This document shows positions 1 through 29,661 of a stretch of 30,000 nt of DNA, one piece after another. The notes under the pieces are model-generated. The model had not been told where the DNA came from and did no database searches. It saw nothing but the letters and a program-made list of their open reading frames with translations. A program made the translations under genes and the position numbers. The number at the start of each line of letters is the position of its first letter. The first letter of the stretch is position 1. Source of the stretch: Chondrilla cf. caribensis (lineage: Eukaryota; Porifera; Demospongiae; Chondrillida; Chondrillidae); NCBI GenBank assembly GCA_964020155.1, contig OZ026561.1, forward strand, positions 315,001 through 345,000. The letters run 5' to 3'.

Positions 1-557
1 GTAACTCGGGAACCTTTCTTCATTAGAAACTGGAGAAGGAGAAATAGGATGTTAGGCCCCTGCTGAGCAAGTTGGGCTATAACAAATACACCTGCATTTA
101 CCTATTTATATGAAAGAAATTATTACAAAAGTACAAAATGACAAAAAAGGACAAGGTATATACCTAACACACACAAGCACACATACGTATACAAGTACCT
201 AAATTTATGTGAAATTGTTATTGATATAGAATAATTAAAGCGAGGTGATTTGAATGCCTGGGTAAGTTGGAATGGGCTCTTCAGACACTGATAATCTCTA
301 GCTATTGATGAGCCTATTTCAGTATCAAATCACCTGTCCACGGAGGTAGCATGGACGTGATCCAGTGTCAATATCTCAGTGCTGGAGTGATCAAGACTGG
401 AGACTTCAAGTCAACGCCTTTTCCCTGACAATAACACATAACACACATTACCACATAAAGATGATATTATATACCAGCAATGCATTATATTCAGTACATA
501 CACACGCAGTACATACACATGCAGTACATACACACGCAACATCCACCCTGTACACAC
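1..557. other. Left flank with no resolved exon (intron or 3' part of the beta-helix gene)
   Basis: The beta-helix gene leaves exon 2 through a CAG|GTGTGT donor at 557, so this stretch should be intron or further exons on the minus strand. One acceptor-like site (minus-strand TTATTGTCAG, exon from 424 downward) would add a short in-frame tail ending in a stop at 368. That tail shows no beta-helix pattern, so I do not accept it. A 15-bp unit containing GTACATACACACGC is repeated three times at about 493-537. Nothing else is recognised. Confidence 0.5.
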
Positions 558-1136
558 CTGTGAGGAGGATATCAGTGACAAGGCCCCCCCATGGAGTGCC
601 CTATTCCCGGTGAACTCCACTGTCCCGTTGGCGACTACCTGTCCTCCAGCAACGTTCAGGGCACCACCTGTGTTGTTGACAAAGTAGTTGGATCCATTGA
701 GGCGGATCTTCATGCGGTAGGCGTACAAGGCCGGTGTGTCCGCGATACCTCCAATAAAGGCGTTGCTGATGAAGTGACTGAAGGAAAGGAGATTGAGGAG
801 AGATGAACAGGAAGACCAGAGACTCACATCAGCTACAAGAGGGATGTCCCTGGTCACACCCTAGACGAGGTCACGAGAGGGACATAAGCAGTTACAAGAG
901 GGATGTCCCTGGTCACAAGAGGGACATAAGCAGTTACAAGAGGGATGTCCCTGGTCACAAGAGGGACATAAGCAGTTACAAGAGGGATGTCCCTGGTCAC
1001 AAGAGGGACATAAGCAGTTACAAGAGGGATGTCCCTGGTCACAAGAGGGACATAAGCAGTTACAAGAGGGATGTCCCTGGTCACGAGAGGGAACCTCCGT
1101 ATTTTCAGTGTGAAATAATCCACTCTCAGGATGGGT

Positions 1137-1199
<63 letters not shown>

Positions 1200-2590
1200 A
1201 CTGGTGTACATCCACGTACACATACACCCATCCACTCCGCCTATTTCCAGATCCTGACTCACCAATCACGACAAGTGAAAAAACTCCCATATCCAGTAAT
1301 GGGTCCGAAAAAGTACACACTTATAGCAACTCCCTCATATTCAGCCCGGTTGCTCTCAAAGGTGCAGTCAACACAACTATACTCTTCCTGACTGGTGGTG
1401 GTGAATATGACCATTCCGGCACCGACCCCAGCTGTGTTTCTCCTGAAGGTACTGTTGTAGGCTTCGACCGTCCAATCAGTGATATATCCATCAGTTTGTA
1501 AGTGAAGAGCCCCGCCCACACAGCGTTCCGTCTCACAACGATTGTTCTCAAACTCGCAGTTGACAATTGAGTAAGTGCAATTCTCGGGTTCTCGTGCTAC
1601 AGTCAAAACAGCTCCTCCCCCTGATATTTCTGCCCTGTTGTCTATAAATTTTGAATTCATCAGGCAAACATGGCCGTCCTTAGTACCAATGAGATGAACA
1701 GATAGACCGCCCCCCCTACCAAGTGGCTGTAGACGGTTTGGTATGTTTTCGGATTCAAAATTAGGCCTCGCTGTATTGTTGACAAACAAACAATCCTTGA
1801 TCAATAGGTGCAATGGCTGTCGTCTGTTGCTGATGGACAAACCACCAGCGGTTGCTGCTCCAGAATAAAAGAACAGGTCTCTCGTAAGACCAATGCACGA
1901 CTGGCCTCTGCCATCCCCAAATTCATCCCTTAGCTGTTGGACATGGTTGTTGGCGAACTTGTTCCCCACGAAGTAAGTGTTGTCGCAGTCCCTGATCAAC
2001 ACCGGAGATACGGGGTTGTTTTCGAAGACGCAGTTTTCGACGATCACGTCCGTCACATTCTCCAAGTACAGCGTAGCGGGGACGGGGCCGCACCGCGTGA
2101 AGGTCAGCTCCGATATCCAAATCATCTCACTTTTGGTGAAGGCAAGGTTGTCGAAGTTGCATGGGAGGTCTTCGTTGGGGTACTTCGCGCATGACAAAGA
2201 CGTGTTCTCACTAGCCAACCCGTGGATGTGAATCATGGACGAATTCTCCAGGGGAAGAAAGGAGGATAAAACGTGTGTCCCCGGGAGAAGAATAACTTCG
2301 ATGTCTTCAACAGTGACACTCACGTTCATAAATTCCCCTCCTCTGATAGCATAGTTGAGCGTTCGGCAGGGAAAGGAATTGTTCAGGCAAACTTCATCAT
2401 CCACTCCATCAATAGGATCAACATAAAGCTGCTTGGAGAAAGAAAACGCAGACAGAAACCTTCGAAGCTCTAGATAGTTGCTATCAAGGCTTTGGCAGTC
2501 CTTAGAAACGACATTTCCTCCTTCGGCTGCTAACAGTAAAACGGAGCAGTATTTTAGAACAAGCCATGTAACGGTTCTCCTGGAAGCCAT
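558..2590 (-). CDS. Secreted right-handed beta-helix (Pmp-like) protein, 5' part, 3' end outside the window
   Basis: Two exons are clear: 1263-2590 (442 codons plus 2 nt) and 558-777 (73 codons plus 1 nt). They are joined across an intron with donor GTGAGT and a pyrimidine-rich acceptor ending TTCAG, which restores a Cys codon. The protein starts with a signal peptide (MASRRTVTWLVLKYCSVLLLA). Around residues 56-80 is a DG..D..C....PC.TLNYA motif often seen at the head of metazoan beta-helix secreted proteins. After it come many short repeats of the form C.F.NN.A....GGA (for example VNCEFENNRC, CVGGALHL, DCTFESNRA), as in Chlamydia polymorphic-membrane-protein repeats and parallel beta-helices. 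Many N-x-S/T sequons fit an extracellular glycoprotein. Exon 2 ends in the middle of a repeat (GGALSLISSSQ), so the gene should continue left of the window. No enzyme activity is suggested; an adhesive or structural role is inference. The ATG at 2590 is the first Met and directly precedes the signal peptide. Confidence 0.8.
835..1090. repeat. 42-bp tandem repeat in intron 1 of the beta-helix gene
   Basis: Five units begin with GACATAAGCAGTT at 881, 923, 965, 1007 and 1049, with a partial unit before them at 835-857. Each unit holds the dyad AGGGACAT...ATGTCCCT, so it can fold on itself. Because 42 is a multiple of three, reading frames stay open on both strands; I treat these as repeat artefacts. 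Confidence 0.95.
1138..1198. repeat. (CA)n microsatellite
   Basis: About 61 bp of perfect CA dinucleotides in intron 1 of the beta-helix gene, next to the 42-bp minisatellite. Confidence 0.95.
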
Positions 2591-2597
2591 TTAAGTC

Positions 2598-2690
2598 GGG
2601 ACGTGTATTGTACAGTTATGGATGGTGGGCGGGACATAATAAGCACGTGACTCAGTACGTCATAAAGGTATTATTGCCATGGCAACGGGT
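2598..2690 (-). promoter_or_regulatory. Proximal promoter of the beta-helix gene with X-box, AP-1/E-box and GC box
   Basis: Just above the ATG at 2590 lie a GC box (GGTGGGCGGG, 2624-2633), overlapping E-box CACGTG (2644-2649) and AP-1-like TGACTCA (2648-2654), an ACGTCA half-CRE (2657-2662), and a near-palindromic ATTGCCATGGCAAC (2673-2686). The last closely matches the X-box bound by RFX factors. No TATA box is evident. Binding is inferred from motif match only. Confidence 0.45.
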
Positions 2691-2884
2691 CTATAATGTA
2701 ACTGTAGGCATATAATTGGATATGTATGCAGTGTAGTATCCATGTTAGTGTATATGTAGTTTATTTATTGCAAGATTGCCACTATTGATAATTATAATCA
2801 ATAATGCTATTGAATTGCCATTAACAGAGGAATTGAGCCTAAATCTCAATATATTATAGAGAGGCTCTTTGGAGATACATACCT

Positions 2885-3190
2885 GACTGAGCTGAGGTAT
2901 TGGAGAGGAGTCTGGCCATGGGCATTATGTGGGGAAAGCTTTGCCAAGGGCAGATGATGTGGTTCTGATCAGAATCCTCGACTGACAAAAGATTTTTGAA
3001 AACATGCCAAGTCTAACATATATACTCCATTTCAGATGTTTATTATTACAGCAACTGTGACAGTAATTAGTATAGCATGTGAAATTTGAATAATTATTCA
3101 AAGTTATGATGTAATATCATATACAGGTTTAATGTGCATGATCCATAGCCAGTACAGAGAATTTCAGTTCATTATTTAGCAAATGTTGTT
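2885..3190 (-). pseudogene. Truncated relict of an older SRCR-receptor 3' end below copy 1
   Basis: This stretch aligns by eye with 14110-14395 and about 27310-27590, which lie between the relict tails and the functional genes of copies 2 and 3. Shared marks include GATGATGTGGTTCTGATCAG and TTTTTGAAAACATGCC. The part that would encode the conserved tail end (HYNDEHYVSKGDMY in the other two) is missing here, so this is a fragment left after rearrangement. Confidence 0.6.
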
Positions 3191-3229
3191 AGTGTTGTAA
3201 AAGTGTTAGTGTATTGTAATACGTAAGTG

Positions 3230-3235
3230 CTTATT
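3230..3235 (-). terminator. Variant polyadenylation signal of SRCR receptor copy 1
   Basis: Minus strand AATAAG, 60 nt below the stop codon, at the exact place where copies 2 and 3 carry AATAAA. Confidence 0.45.
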
Positions 3236-3294
3236 AAATGAAGCAGAGAAACACACTTTTGTTGCAATTACAGACCAAAATTAATGGTCTTTGT

Positions 3295-11698
<8,404 letters not shown>

Positions 11699-11926
11699 CT
11701 TCACAGAACACACTCTCTGTACTCAGTGATGTAGGTTTTCCTTCACTATAAGGCAGCTTAGTACACGTTTCAGTAGTTGTATAGCCCTACCAAAGTACAG
11801 ATTCTCGGAAGTACTTCGATTCATCCAAAAATCGCAACAAAGATTCAAAACTTACAGTGAACTCAGAACGAACACAACACACAAGAATACGATCAAAGCT
11901 GTAATAAGCACGCAAACACACAGACA

Positions 11927-11934
11927 CCTTTATA
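11927..11934 (-). promoter_or_regulatory. TATA box of SRCR receptor copy 1
   Basis: Minus strand TATAAAGG, about 230 bp above the ATG. A start site near 11900 would sit about 30 nt below it and just before the proposed 5'UTR donor. The same layout recurs in copy 2. Confidence 0.6.
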
Positions 11935-12955
11935 CTCTGCGTAGGTATAGTATTATGCACTCATATGGTTTGCAAATCATTACTTCAATTATGCTACAGT
12001 TGTAAAGCTGAAACCACAAGCTATCTCTGCAGGCATGTAGGTAATTAAATCATTCTATTGTGTGTGTGAACAGTTGCATCCATGCATGCATGCAAATATG
12101 ACCATGTATCAATATATGCTTGATATACTATACAACGATATGTTTCTTTCAGCAATCGGTACCACAAATAGAAATTTGACACGACAGGATATAACCCCCA
12201 ATGAGGTGATATAATGGATGGTCCTACAAATTGGCACTTGTTGCCATATTGGGTGTTACACCTATACAGAGAGGGGGAGGGAGGATGAGGGATAGGGAAA
12301 GGTGAACGGAGAAAAGTAGACAAAATATAGGTTACATGCAAAATAACTTGAAGACAAACATTCTGTTTATCCAAAGTCAAAACCAACCTCGGAGTGCAAA
12401 AGCACAGTAATTAGATCTATACTGATTTGGGACTTCCCACAAAGTTTAGGAACATGATACATTTGGTTCATGAATTTCATGTCACAACATACATTTATAT
12501 GTCATCCACAGCTTGTACATAAAACACTGTCAATGTAATCCAAAGCTGTTATGGTCACACTGGTCTACCTGTGTACTGATATGGGTTGACAGTTGGTGAT
12601 TAGTAACTGACAATTGCCTAGGTGATACAACCTATAGATTTATAGTCTAGCTAGCTAGCCTGTCTCCACACATGCCCCATGGGTGGTAAGTGCAGAAGAC
12701 TTAGGGTGTGTGTGCGAGGACGGGCTAGCTAGCTAGACTAATAGATTTGATATTGCAAAAAATGATTTGAGGCCATGTGAGTCTAAACATATATTGAATT
12801 TCAAAGGTTAACTATAACCGAGGTCTGTGTCTTATGGCTTATAGTGTCAAATCATGCAACATGCTTAGTCACTCATAACAAACAAGGAGCACAAGTGAAT
12901 ATTAGAATATGCAATTTTATACAAACACCAGAGTATGTATTAACTGTGTACTTAC
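11935..12955. other. Upstream region of copy 1
   Basis: 12361-12633 is closely matched by about 26490-26773 above copy 2, so it belongs to the duplicated unit and may hold distal regulatory sequence. No reading frame worth keeping was seen. A G/A-rich patch lies at 12269-12315. Confidence 0.5.
12642..12740. mobile_element. hAT-like miniature inverted-repeat element
   Basis: Ends TAGTCTAGCTAGCTAGCC and its inverted copy GGCTAGCTAGCTAGACTA enclose about 60 bp of unrelated sequence. The direct repeat ATAGATTT flanks it at 12634-12641 and 12741-12748. Eight-base target duplications are typical of the hAT superfamily. It carries no coding capacity, and homology with copy 2 breaks just before it. 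Confidence 0.65.
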
Positions 12956-13043
12956 CAGAAGTGTGTGCAATGACAAGGAACAGTAATAATAACAATAGCA
13001 ATACTCGTTCGTCAGGGAAATGAGTTGTTGAAGCAAACTTCAT
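12956..13043 (-). CDS. Candidate alternative signal-peptide exon
   Basis: From the Met at 13043 it encodes MKFASTTHFPDERV, then a Leu-rich core (LLLLLLLFLVIA) and HTS, ending one base into a Gly codon at G|GTAAGT. The phase and Gly match the normal signal exon, so splicing to the SRCR1 exon at 10153 would be in frame. A longer start at 13067 adds eight residues. It has no counterpart above copy 2, where the spacer was replaced. It could instead belong to a separate gene whose other exons I cannot find. Confidence 0.45.
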
Positions 13044-13067
13044 CGCCCACTCACTCAGCAGGATCAT

Positions 13068-13914
13068 AGATACTTAAACACCAGGATTGGAAACTGCAAT
13101 ATTATATGTGTAATTACGTGTAACACACAATACTAAATTAAAATAATGGATTCATCCCTGTTGTAAAAGTGTGGGCGTTGAGAATCTTAATTTTTTATAG
13201 TTTCGTCGCTATAAAGCAATAATTGTTCTGTTTTTCACTGCAGTCCAAAGGGCATAACACACACGATGCAAAATGGCTGAAGTAGTATGGACTAATACTA
13301 ATACTATTAGTGTGTATGGTGAACCTGAAGTGTCTAGTATGGGTAGCTGCATGCACGTGGTACTAAATTAGATGTCTGAATTCTCAATGTAATAATAATT
13401 ATTATTGGTTAATAACATCACGTATTAATATAATCAATCATAAAATTAATTTAAAAGGGAATTTTAAGAGTTCTGACCACCCACTCACTATAGTCAGTGG
13501 CTGTAATAGAATTCTTAAGATAATATATAATACATTGTAACCAGAATGGATCACTCGCATATTTGCATGATTACTCAACATGTCCAAGAAGTGAATCAAC
13601 AATGATTTAAAATTATTAGCAATTATACAGAATTTATCATGCATGCATGCTAAAGAATACTCCAATTATCTTATAAGAATTCTATTACAGCCACAATCAT
13701 AGTCCACATAACAACTGTCATGATATAGCAATTGACCTTCGCTATAATTATCAACTCTGAGGTACCAGTGTTACAGCAAAAATAAATTGTATATACTTAT
13801 AGTGTCAAGATTTTATGATTCAATTTGACATGTAGGTATCATAGTACATAACATGGCGTAGGCAGTAGAGGGAGCCTTTAAGTTAACAATTGGCTGATTA
13901 TATGTGTCATTAAT
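13068..13914. other. AT-rich spacer between copies 1 and 2
   Basis: No gene found. A short plus-strand frame with an AAAATGGCTGAAG start near 13272 runs 32 codons without recognisable features. There are scattered AT-rich hairpin-prone stretches such as AATAATAATTATTATT at 13390-13405. Confidence 0.5.
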
Positions 13915-14226
13915 GAAACAGAGACACATTGATATTGCAATTACAGGTAACACACTTTAGAGTTTATTAAATGAAGCAGAGACACACACTTTTATTGCAA
14001 TTACAGACAACATGGTCTTCATCTAATACATATCCCCTTTGCTCACATAGTGCTCATCGTTGTAGTGCAGATTATTGTTGAACTGGATTTGGGCACTGGG
14101 GATCCTGAGGTATTGCAGAGGATTCTGGTCAAGGATGATTAGGGGGAAGGTTTTGCCAAAAGCAGATGATGAGGTTCTGATCAGAAACCTCGACCGACAA
14201 TAGGTTTTTGAAAACATGCATGCCAA
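13915..14226 (-). pseudogene. Relict receptor tail below copy 2, with duplicated 3'UTR fragments
   Basis: A frame ending at 14023 encodes QNPLQYLRIPSAQIQF followed by NNNLHYNDEHYVSKGDMY, clearly related to the working tail (IEFNNPHYNDEHYMSKADML) but without a membrane span above it and with the NPxY motif lost (NNLHY). Homology starts at GGATCCC. It has its own AATAAA (minus strand, 13963-13968), and a second partial 3'UTR copy follows at 13915-13946. It is best read as the end of an older paralogue. Confidence 0.6.
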
Positions 14227-14401
14227 GTCTTATATACTAGCTCCATTTTGGACATTTATTGATACAGCAACTGAAATAGCAATTGGTATAACATATGGAA
14301 TTGAATGAAAGTTATGATGGACTGTTATATGCAGGCATAATATGTATGATCCACATAGCCAGTTTAGAGAAGTCCAGTTTATAATTAGCAAATTACAAGT
14401 G

Positions 14402-14407
14402 TTTATT
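14402..14407 (-). terminator. Polyadenylation signal of SRCR receptor copy 2
   Basis: Minus strand AATAAA, 55 nt below the stop codon; identical position in copy 3. Confidence 0.65.
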
Positions 14408-14461
14408 AAATGAAGTAGAGATACACACTTTTAGTGCAATTACAGACAACATGGTCTTCAT

Positions 14462-25712
<11,251 letters not shown>

Positions 25713-25928
25713 CTTCACAAAACCCACTCCACCTCAGTGTTACCAACGTTGCAGACTATAAGGCAGCTTAGTACACGTTCCAGTAGTTGTATAGCCCTAC
25801 CAAAGTACAGAAGTACTTCGATTCATCCAAAATTGCAACAAAGGCTCAAAACTTACAGTAAACTCAGAACAAATGCAGCACACAAGAACACTATCAAAGC
25901 TGTAATCAGCACGCAAAAACACAGACAC

Positions 25929-25938
25929 GCTATTTATA
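25929..25938 (-). promoter_or_regulatory. TATA box of SRCR receptor copy 2
   Basis: Minus strand TATAAATAGC, about 220 bp above the ATG and about 30 bp above a start site near 25900. A better TATA than copy 1 has. Confidence 0.65.
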
Positions 25939-26837
25939 CGCTGCGTAGGTATATTATTATGCACTCATATGGCTTTGTAAACCATATTACACGGGGTGTA
26001 CAGATAAAAGCGACAGCGAACATGTCAGTGTATGATCACGCTTGAATGCGATATGCAGTGCCTCAAATCACACACATGCAATATATGTGACAGTATAGAT
26101 TCCGAACAGATTTGTACCTAAAGCAGTGAAGCGTAGATCTATCCATTAAAATTAAAGTACTTCAAAAAATGCTACAATTATAGAGCTGAAACCAATTGCA
26201 AGTATTCTCTGCAGGTGTGAAAGTAGTTAAATCATTCTATTATGTGTGTGAACAGTTGTGTATATGCATGCGTGCAAATATGACCATGTATCTAATCTAT
26301 ATGCTGCTATATAGTATATTAATATGCCTGATATGCTATATAACAGCATATGGATTTTATTCATTAATCAGTACCACAAAATGGAAATTGGACACAACAG
26401 AATATAACCCCCCAATGAGCCTCAGACTGAGGGGGTATGGTGGATAGTCCTACAGTAGTGTAGTCAAAATATAGGTTATAAAGTCAACTGAAGACAAACA
26501 TTCTGTTTATCCAAAGTCAATACCAATCTCAGAGTGCAAAACACTGATAATCAGATCTATACTGATTTGGGACTTACCACAAAGTTTAGGAACATGATAC
26601 ATTTGACGAGCTTCATGTCACAACACGTACTTATATGTCATCCACAACCTGTAAACATGATACTATGATGTAATCCAAAGCTGTTATGGTCACACTGGTC
26701 TACCTGTGTACTGATATGGGTTGACAGTTGGTGATTAGTAACTGACAATTGCCTAGGTGATACAACCTATAGGAATTCAATTGTTATAGCTTGTATCACC
26801 TAGGGAAAACGCGCACACACACACACTTTTATAACCC
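25939..26837. other. Upstream region of copy 2
   Basis: 26490-26773 parallels 12361-12633 above copy 1. The spacer between copies 2 and 3 is otherwise short, and the candidate alternative signal exon of copy 1 has no match here. No gene found. Confidence 0.5.
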
Positions 26838-26860
26838 ATATATATATATATATATATATA
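26838..26860. repeat. (AT)n microsatellite
   Basis: Eleven to twelve AT units immediately left of the 290-bp interspersed repeat. Confidence 0.93.
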
Positions 26861-26870
26861 CAGCCCCTGT

Positions 26871-27160
26871 ATTGTTTTCATTTCAATTTCCGGTAAGTTA
26901 CGCTCGTATATATAAAATATGTGTTCCTACGCGTAACTGCAACAATGAATTTATATTATAATTTATATTGCGCGAAAACAAGATGGCCAATTTCGAACGC
27001 CGACAATTAGAAATTGGGCTAGAATTCGTGCGCTGAAGCTCTGCCTAACGTAATAACTTCAGTGAAGGTTCTTCTGAATCTAAGGAAGATGCCCAAGTAA
27101 TTTGAGTGTGGGGGGGCGGGGGGCCGCAGCCCCCCGAGTTTTTTTTAACTCGAATTACTT
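26871..27160 (+). mobile_element. Interspersed repeat of about 290 bp, copy b, with short conserved reading frame
   Basis: Second member of the family at 22088-22384. The 17-codon frame at 26983-27036 reads MANFERRQLEIGLEFVR, same length and stop position as copy a. The right-end hairpin contains a long G run and a matching CAGCCCCCCGAG. It is inserted right beside the relict tail below copy 3, interrupting that 3'UTR. Confidence 0.6.
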
Positions 27161-27222
27161 GTTTAAATGAAGCAGAGAAACATGCACACTTTTATTGCAA
27201 TTACAGACAACATGGTCTTCAT

Positions 27223-27325
27223 CTAATACATGTCCCCTTTGCTCACATAGTGCTCATCATTGTAGTGCAGATTGTTGAACTGGATTTGGGTACTGGGGAT
27301 CCTGAGGTATTTGAGAGGATTCTGG
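27223..27325 (-). pseudogene. Relict receptor tail below copy 3
   Basis: Minus-strand frame QNPLKYLRIPSTQIQF followed by NNLHYNDEHYVSKGDMY and a stop at 27223-27225. One Asn shorter than the copy 2 relict. Its polyadenylation signal region is replaced by the inserted repeat. Confidence 0.6.
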
Positions 27326-27594
27326 TCATGGGTGTTTAGGGGGAAGGTTTAGCCAAAAGCAGATGATGAGGTTCTGATCAGAATCCTCAACCGACAATAG
27401 GTTTTTGAAAACATGCATGCCAAGTCTTATATACTCAATTTCGGACATTTATTGATACAGCAACTGAAATAGCAATTGGTATAACATACGGAATTGAATG
27501 AAAGTTATGATGGACTGTTATATGCAGGCATAATATGTATGATCCACATAGCCAGTTTAGAGAAGTCCAGTTTATAATTAGCAAATTACAAGTG

Positions 27595-27600
27595 TTTATT
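27595..27600 (-). terminator. Polyadenylation signal of SRCR receptor copy 3
   Basis: Minus strand AATAAA, 55 nt below the stop codon. Confidence 0.65.
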
Positions 27601-27654
27601 AAATGAAGTAGAGATACACACTTTTATTGCAATTACAGACAACATGGTCTTCAT

Positions 27655-29310
27655 CTAAAGCATGTCCGCTTTGCTCATGTAGTGCTCATCGTTGTAGTGC
27701 GGATTGTTGAACTCGATTTCAAAATCTGTACCATGGACACCGGGGATCCAATCGCTTTCAATTTTACTCTCGATCCTCTTCTTTCGCTTTCTCAAAGCAT
27801 ACACGAGTATCATGAAGGCAAACATTAGCAGCACAAGCAAGATGAGGAGGATGATCCCAACGGACATCCCAGCAATAGCTCCTCCAGAGACTAAAGAAAT
27901 GGAGGACCATTGGGGACAAATATCAGACAGTAAACAGTCACTAACACAGGAGAAGTTGAATGTGGGAAGTATAGTAAATCTGTAACCTGCATGGTTTGGA
28001 TCTGGTCAAGGATCAATATTATACCACACTAAATGTAAATGATGCACAGAACAGCTCACTGGATCCCACACTCAACACACTGCTAACCTCCTGATGAAGC
28101 AGCTACAGCTACTGTCTCTGTTGAGGAAGAAGGGAAATAAACAGCAAAAAGTAAACAAATCATGTATTAAAATTAATATTCACTGATGAAGACACCCAAC
28201 TGAATGCTGTAATACCAAAACTAATAATATTAATAATTTCAGGCATATATTAAAAAAAAACAGGGTGGACTTACGTAGAAACATTACACACTCAAAAATG
28301 TGTTGACATACACCAATTGTTCCTAACACTCCAAGCACTCACCATTACATATCTTGCCAGTGAAATCTTTATGGCAAATACACTTGCAGTGCTCAGAATC
28401 CAGACCACCATTGACACACTTCAGATCACATGCTGGAATTGGGTGTTTGAGAGGGAAGGATTGACATAATCATTATGGGAGTAACCATGACAACCAGTGC
28501 ATGCAGGCATCCAGGGATATAGATATCGTTATCATTAATTTTGATGAATGAAGTTACGTTTTGATAGAATTGAGCTGAAATATTCAGAAAACGTTACAGG
28601 TAGATGACACTGTACATGGCAGATGACACTGTACATGGCAGATGACACTGTACATGGCAGATGACACTGTACAAGGCAGATGACACTGTACATGGAAGAT
28701 GACACTGTACATGACAGATGACACTGTACATGGCAGATGACACTGTACATGACAGATGACACTGTACATGGCAGATGACACTGTACATGGCAGATGATAC
28801 TGTACATGGCAGATGACACTGTACAAGGCAGATGACACTGTACATGGCAGATGACACTGTACATGTGGATATTGAAAGATATCTACTGGCAGGCAACCAG
28901 GCAACCGGGCAACCAGGCTAGGTGACTGTATTAACAGGTTCAAGTATGTAGTTTCTTAGATCCGATAAAAAAACACTTAATAACATGTAGTTATGACACA
29001 GCCAGTGACAATCTCATTTTATCTGTGATTGTGATGATGTTGTTCAACTGACACTAACACAATAAGGGAGTCTAGTGAGAGTGAGCATTGGATGTAAAGT
29101 AAATATGGAGCAACCACAGACAATTAAGAGTGAGTACTGGACATGTGTTTACATATGTATACACACCCATAACACACACACACACACACACACACACGTC
29201 CCCCCCACACATACTTTCACATCTGTCTCCAGTGTAATCAGTGAGAGCACAATCACATGTACATGTCTCATTGTTGAGGACACCTCCATTCAAACACTCC
29301 AAAGAGCAGT
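27655..29310 (-). CDS. SRCR receptor copy 3, 3' part only (two EGF-like domains, stalk, TM, NPxY tail)
   Basis: Exons 29215-29310 (EGF, same protein as EGF1 of copy 2), 28343-28432 (EGF, matching EGF4), 28088-28117 (stalk) and 27655-27890 (membrane span and tail) join in frame. The tail reads FNNPHYNDEHYMSKADML as in copy 2, but differs just before it (GVHGTDFEIE versus GAHADDFAIE). The rest of the gene lies right of the window. Introns carry the same 19-bp minisatellite, 8-bp repeat, CA tract and CCAT array in the same order as copy 2, so this is the closest pair. Confidence 0.82.
28602..28864. repeat. 19-bp minisatellite in the EGF intron of copy 3
   Basis: About 14 units of CAGATGACACTGTACATGG with variants different from those in copy 2 (CATGACAGATG, ACAAGGCAG, GGAAGATG). 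Confidence 0.96.
29177..29197. repeat. Short (CA)n beside the EGF exon of copy 3
   Basis: About 21 bp of CA at the site where copy 2 has about 73 bp (EGF3) or 381 bp (EGF1). Confidence 0.88.
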
Positions 29311-29661
29311 CTGAGAATAGTTCAAGAAAAGTGATATACATGTACATACGTACGTATATAGTGATTACATAATCATAATAACAAATAAGGAAGTAACTAA
29401 CAATACACACACAAAAAAGTATCAGTTACATATTATGTTAAACAAAATCACACATCGACCTAGAAAAGGTGTCCAGAATACTGGCTGCATGCACTTTTGA
29501 TTAATTCCGTTATAAAACTGAAATTAATTGAAATGAATGAAATTGGAATTTTATACACAAGTTTCAAGTAGGACAATGAAACAGGTCAACAAACAAACCC
29601 CACAAGCGCCACATTGGAGGAAGGGCTGCAAGTTCTAGAGTGAAATGTCATGCTTAACCAT

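Noticed and set aside
368..424. Short terminal exon for the beta-helix gene
   Set aside because: It would end the protein in the middle of the helix with 18 unrelated residues; a further exon left of the window is more likely.
803..1501. Plus-strand protein with 14-residue repeats (HKRDISSYKRDVPG)
   Set aside because: It is the 42-bp minisatellite read in frame, opposite an intron of the beta-helix gene; the rest of the frame is antisense to a well-supported exon.
26578..26616. Possible extra signal exon above copy 2 (MKLVKCIMFLNFV then a GTAAGT donor)
   Set aside because: It ends in phase 0, which cannot join the phase-1 SRCR1 exon, and the copy 1 equivalent has a frameshift and no GT donor.
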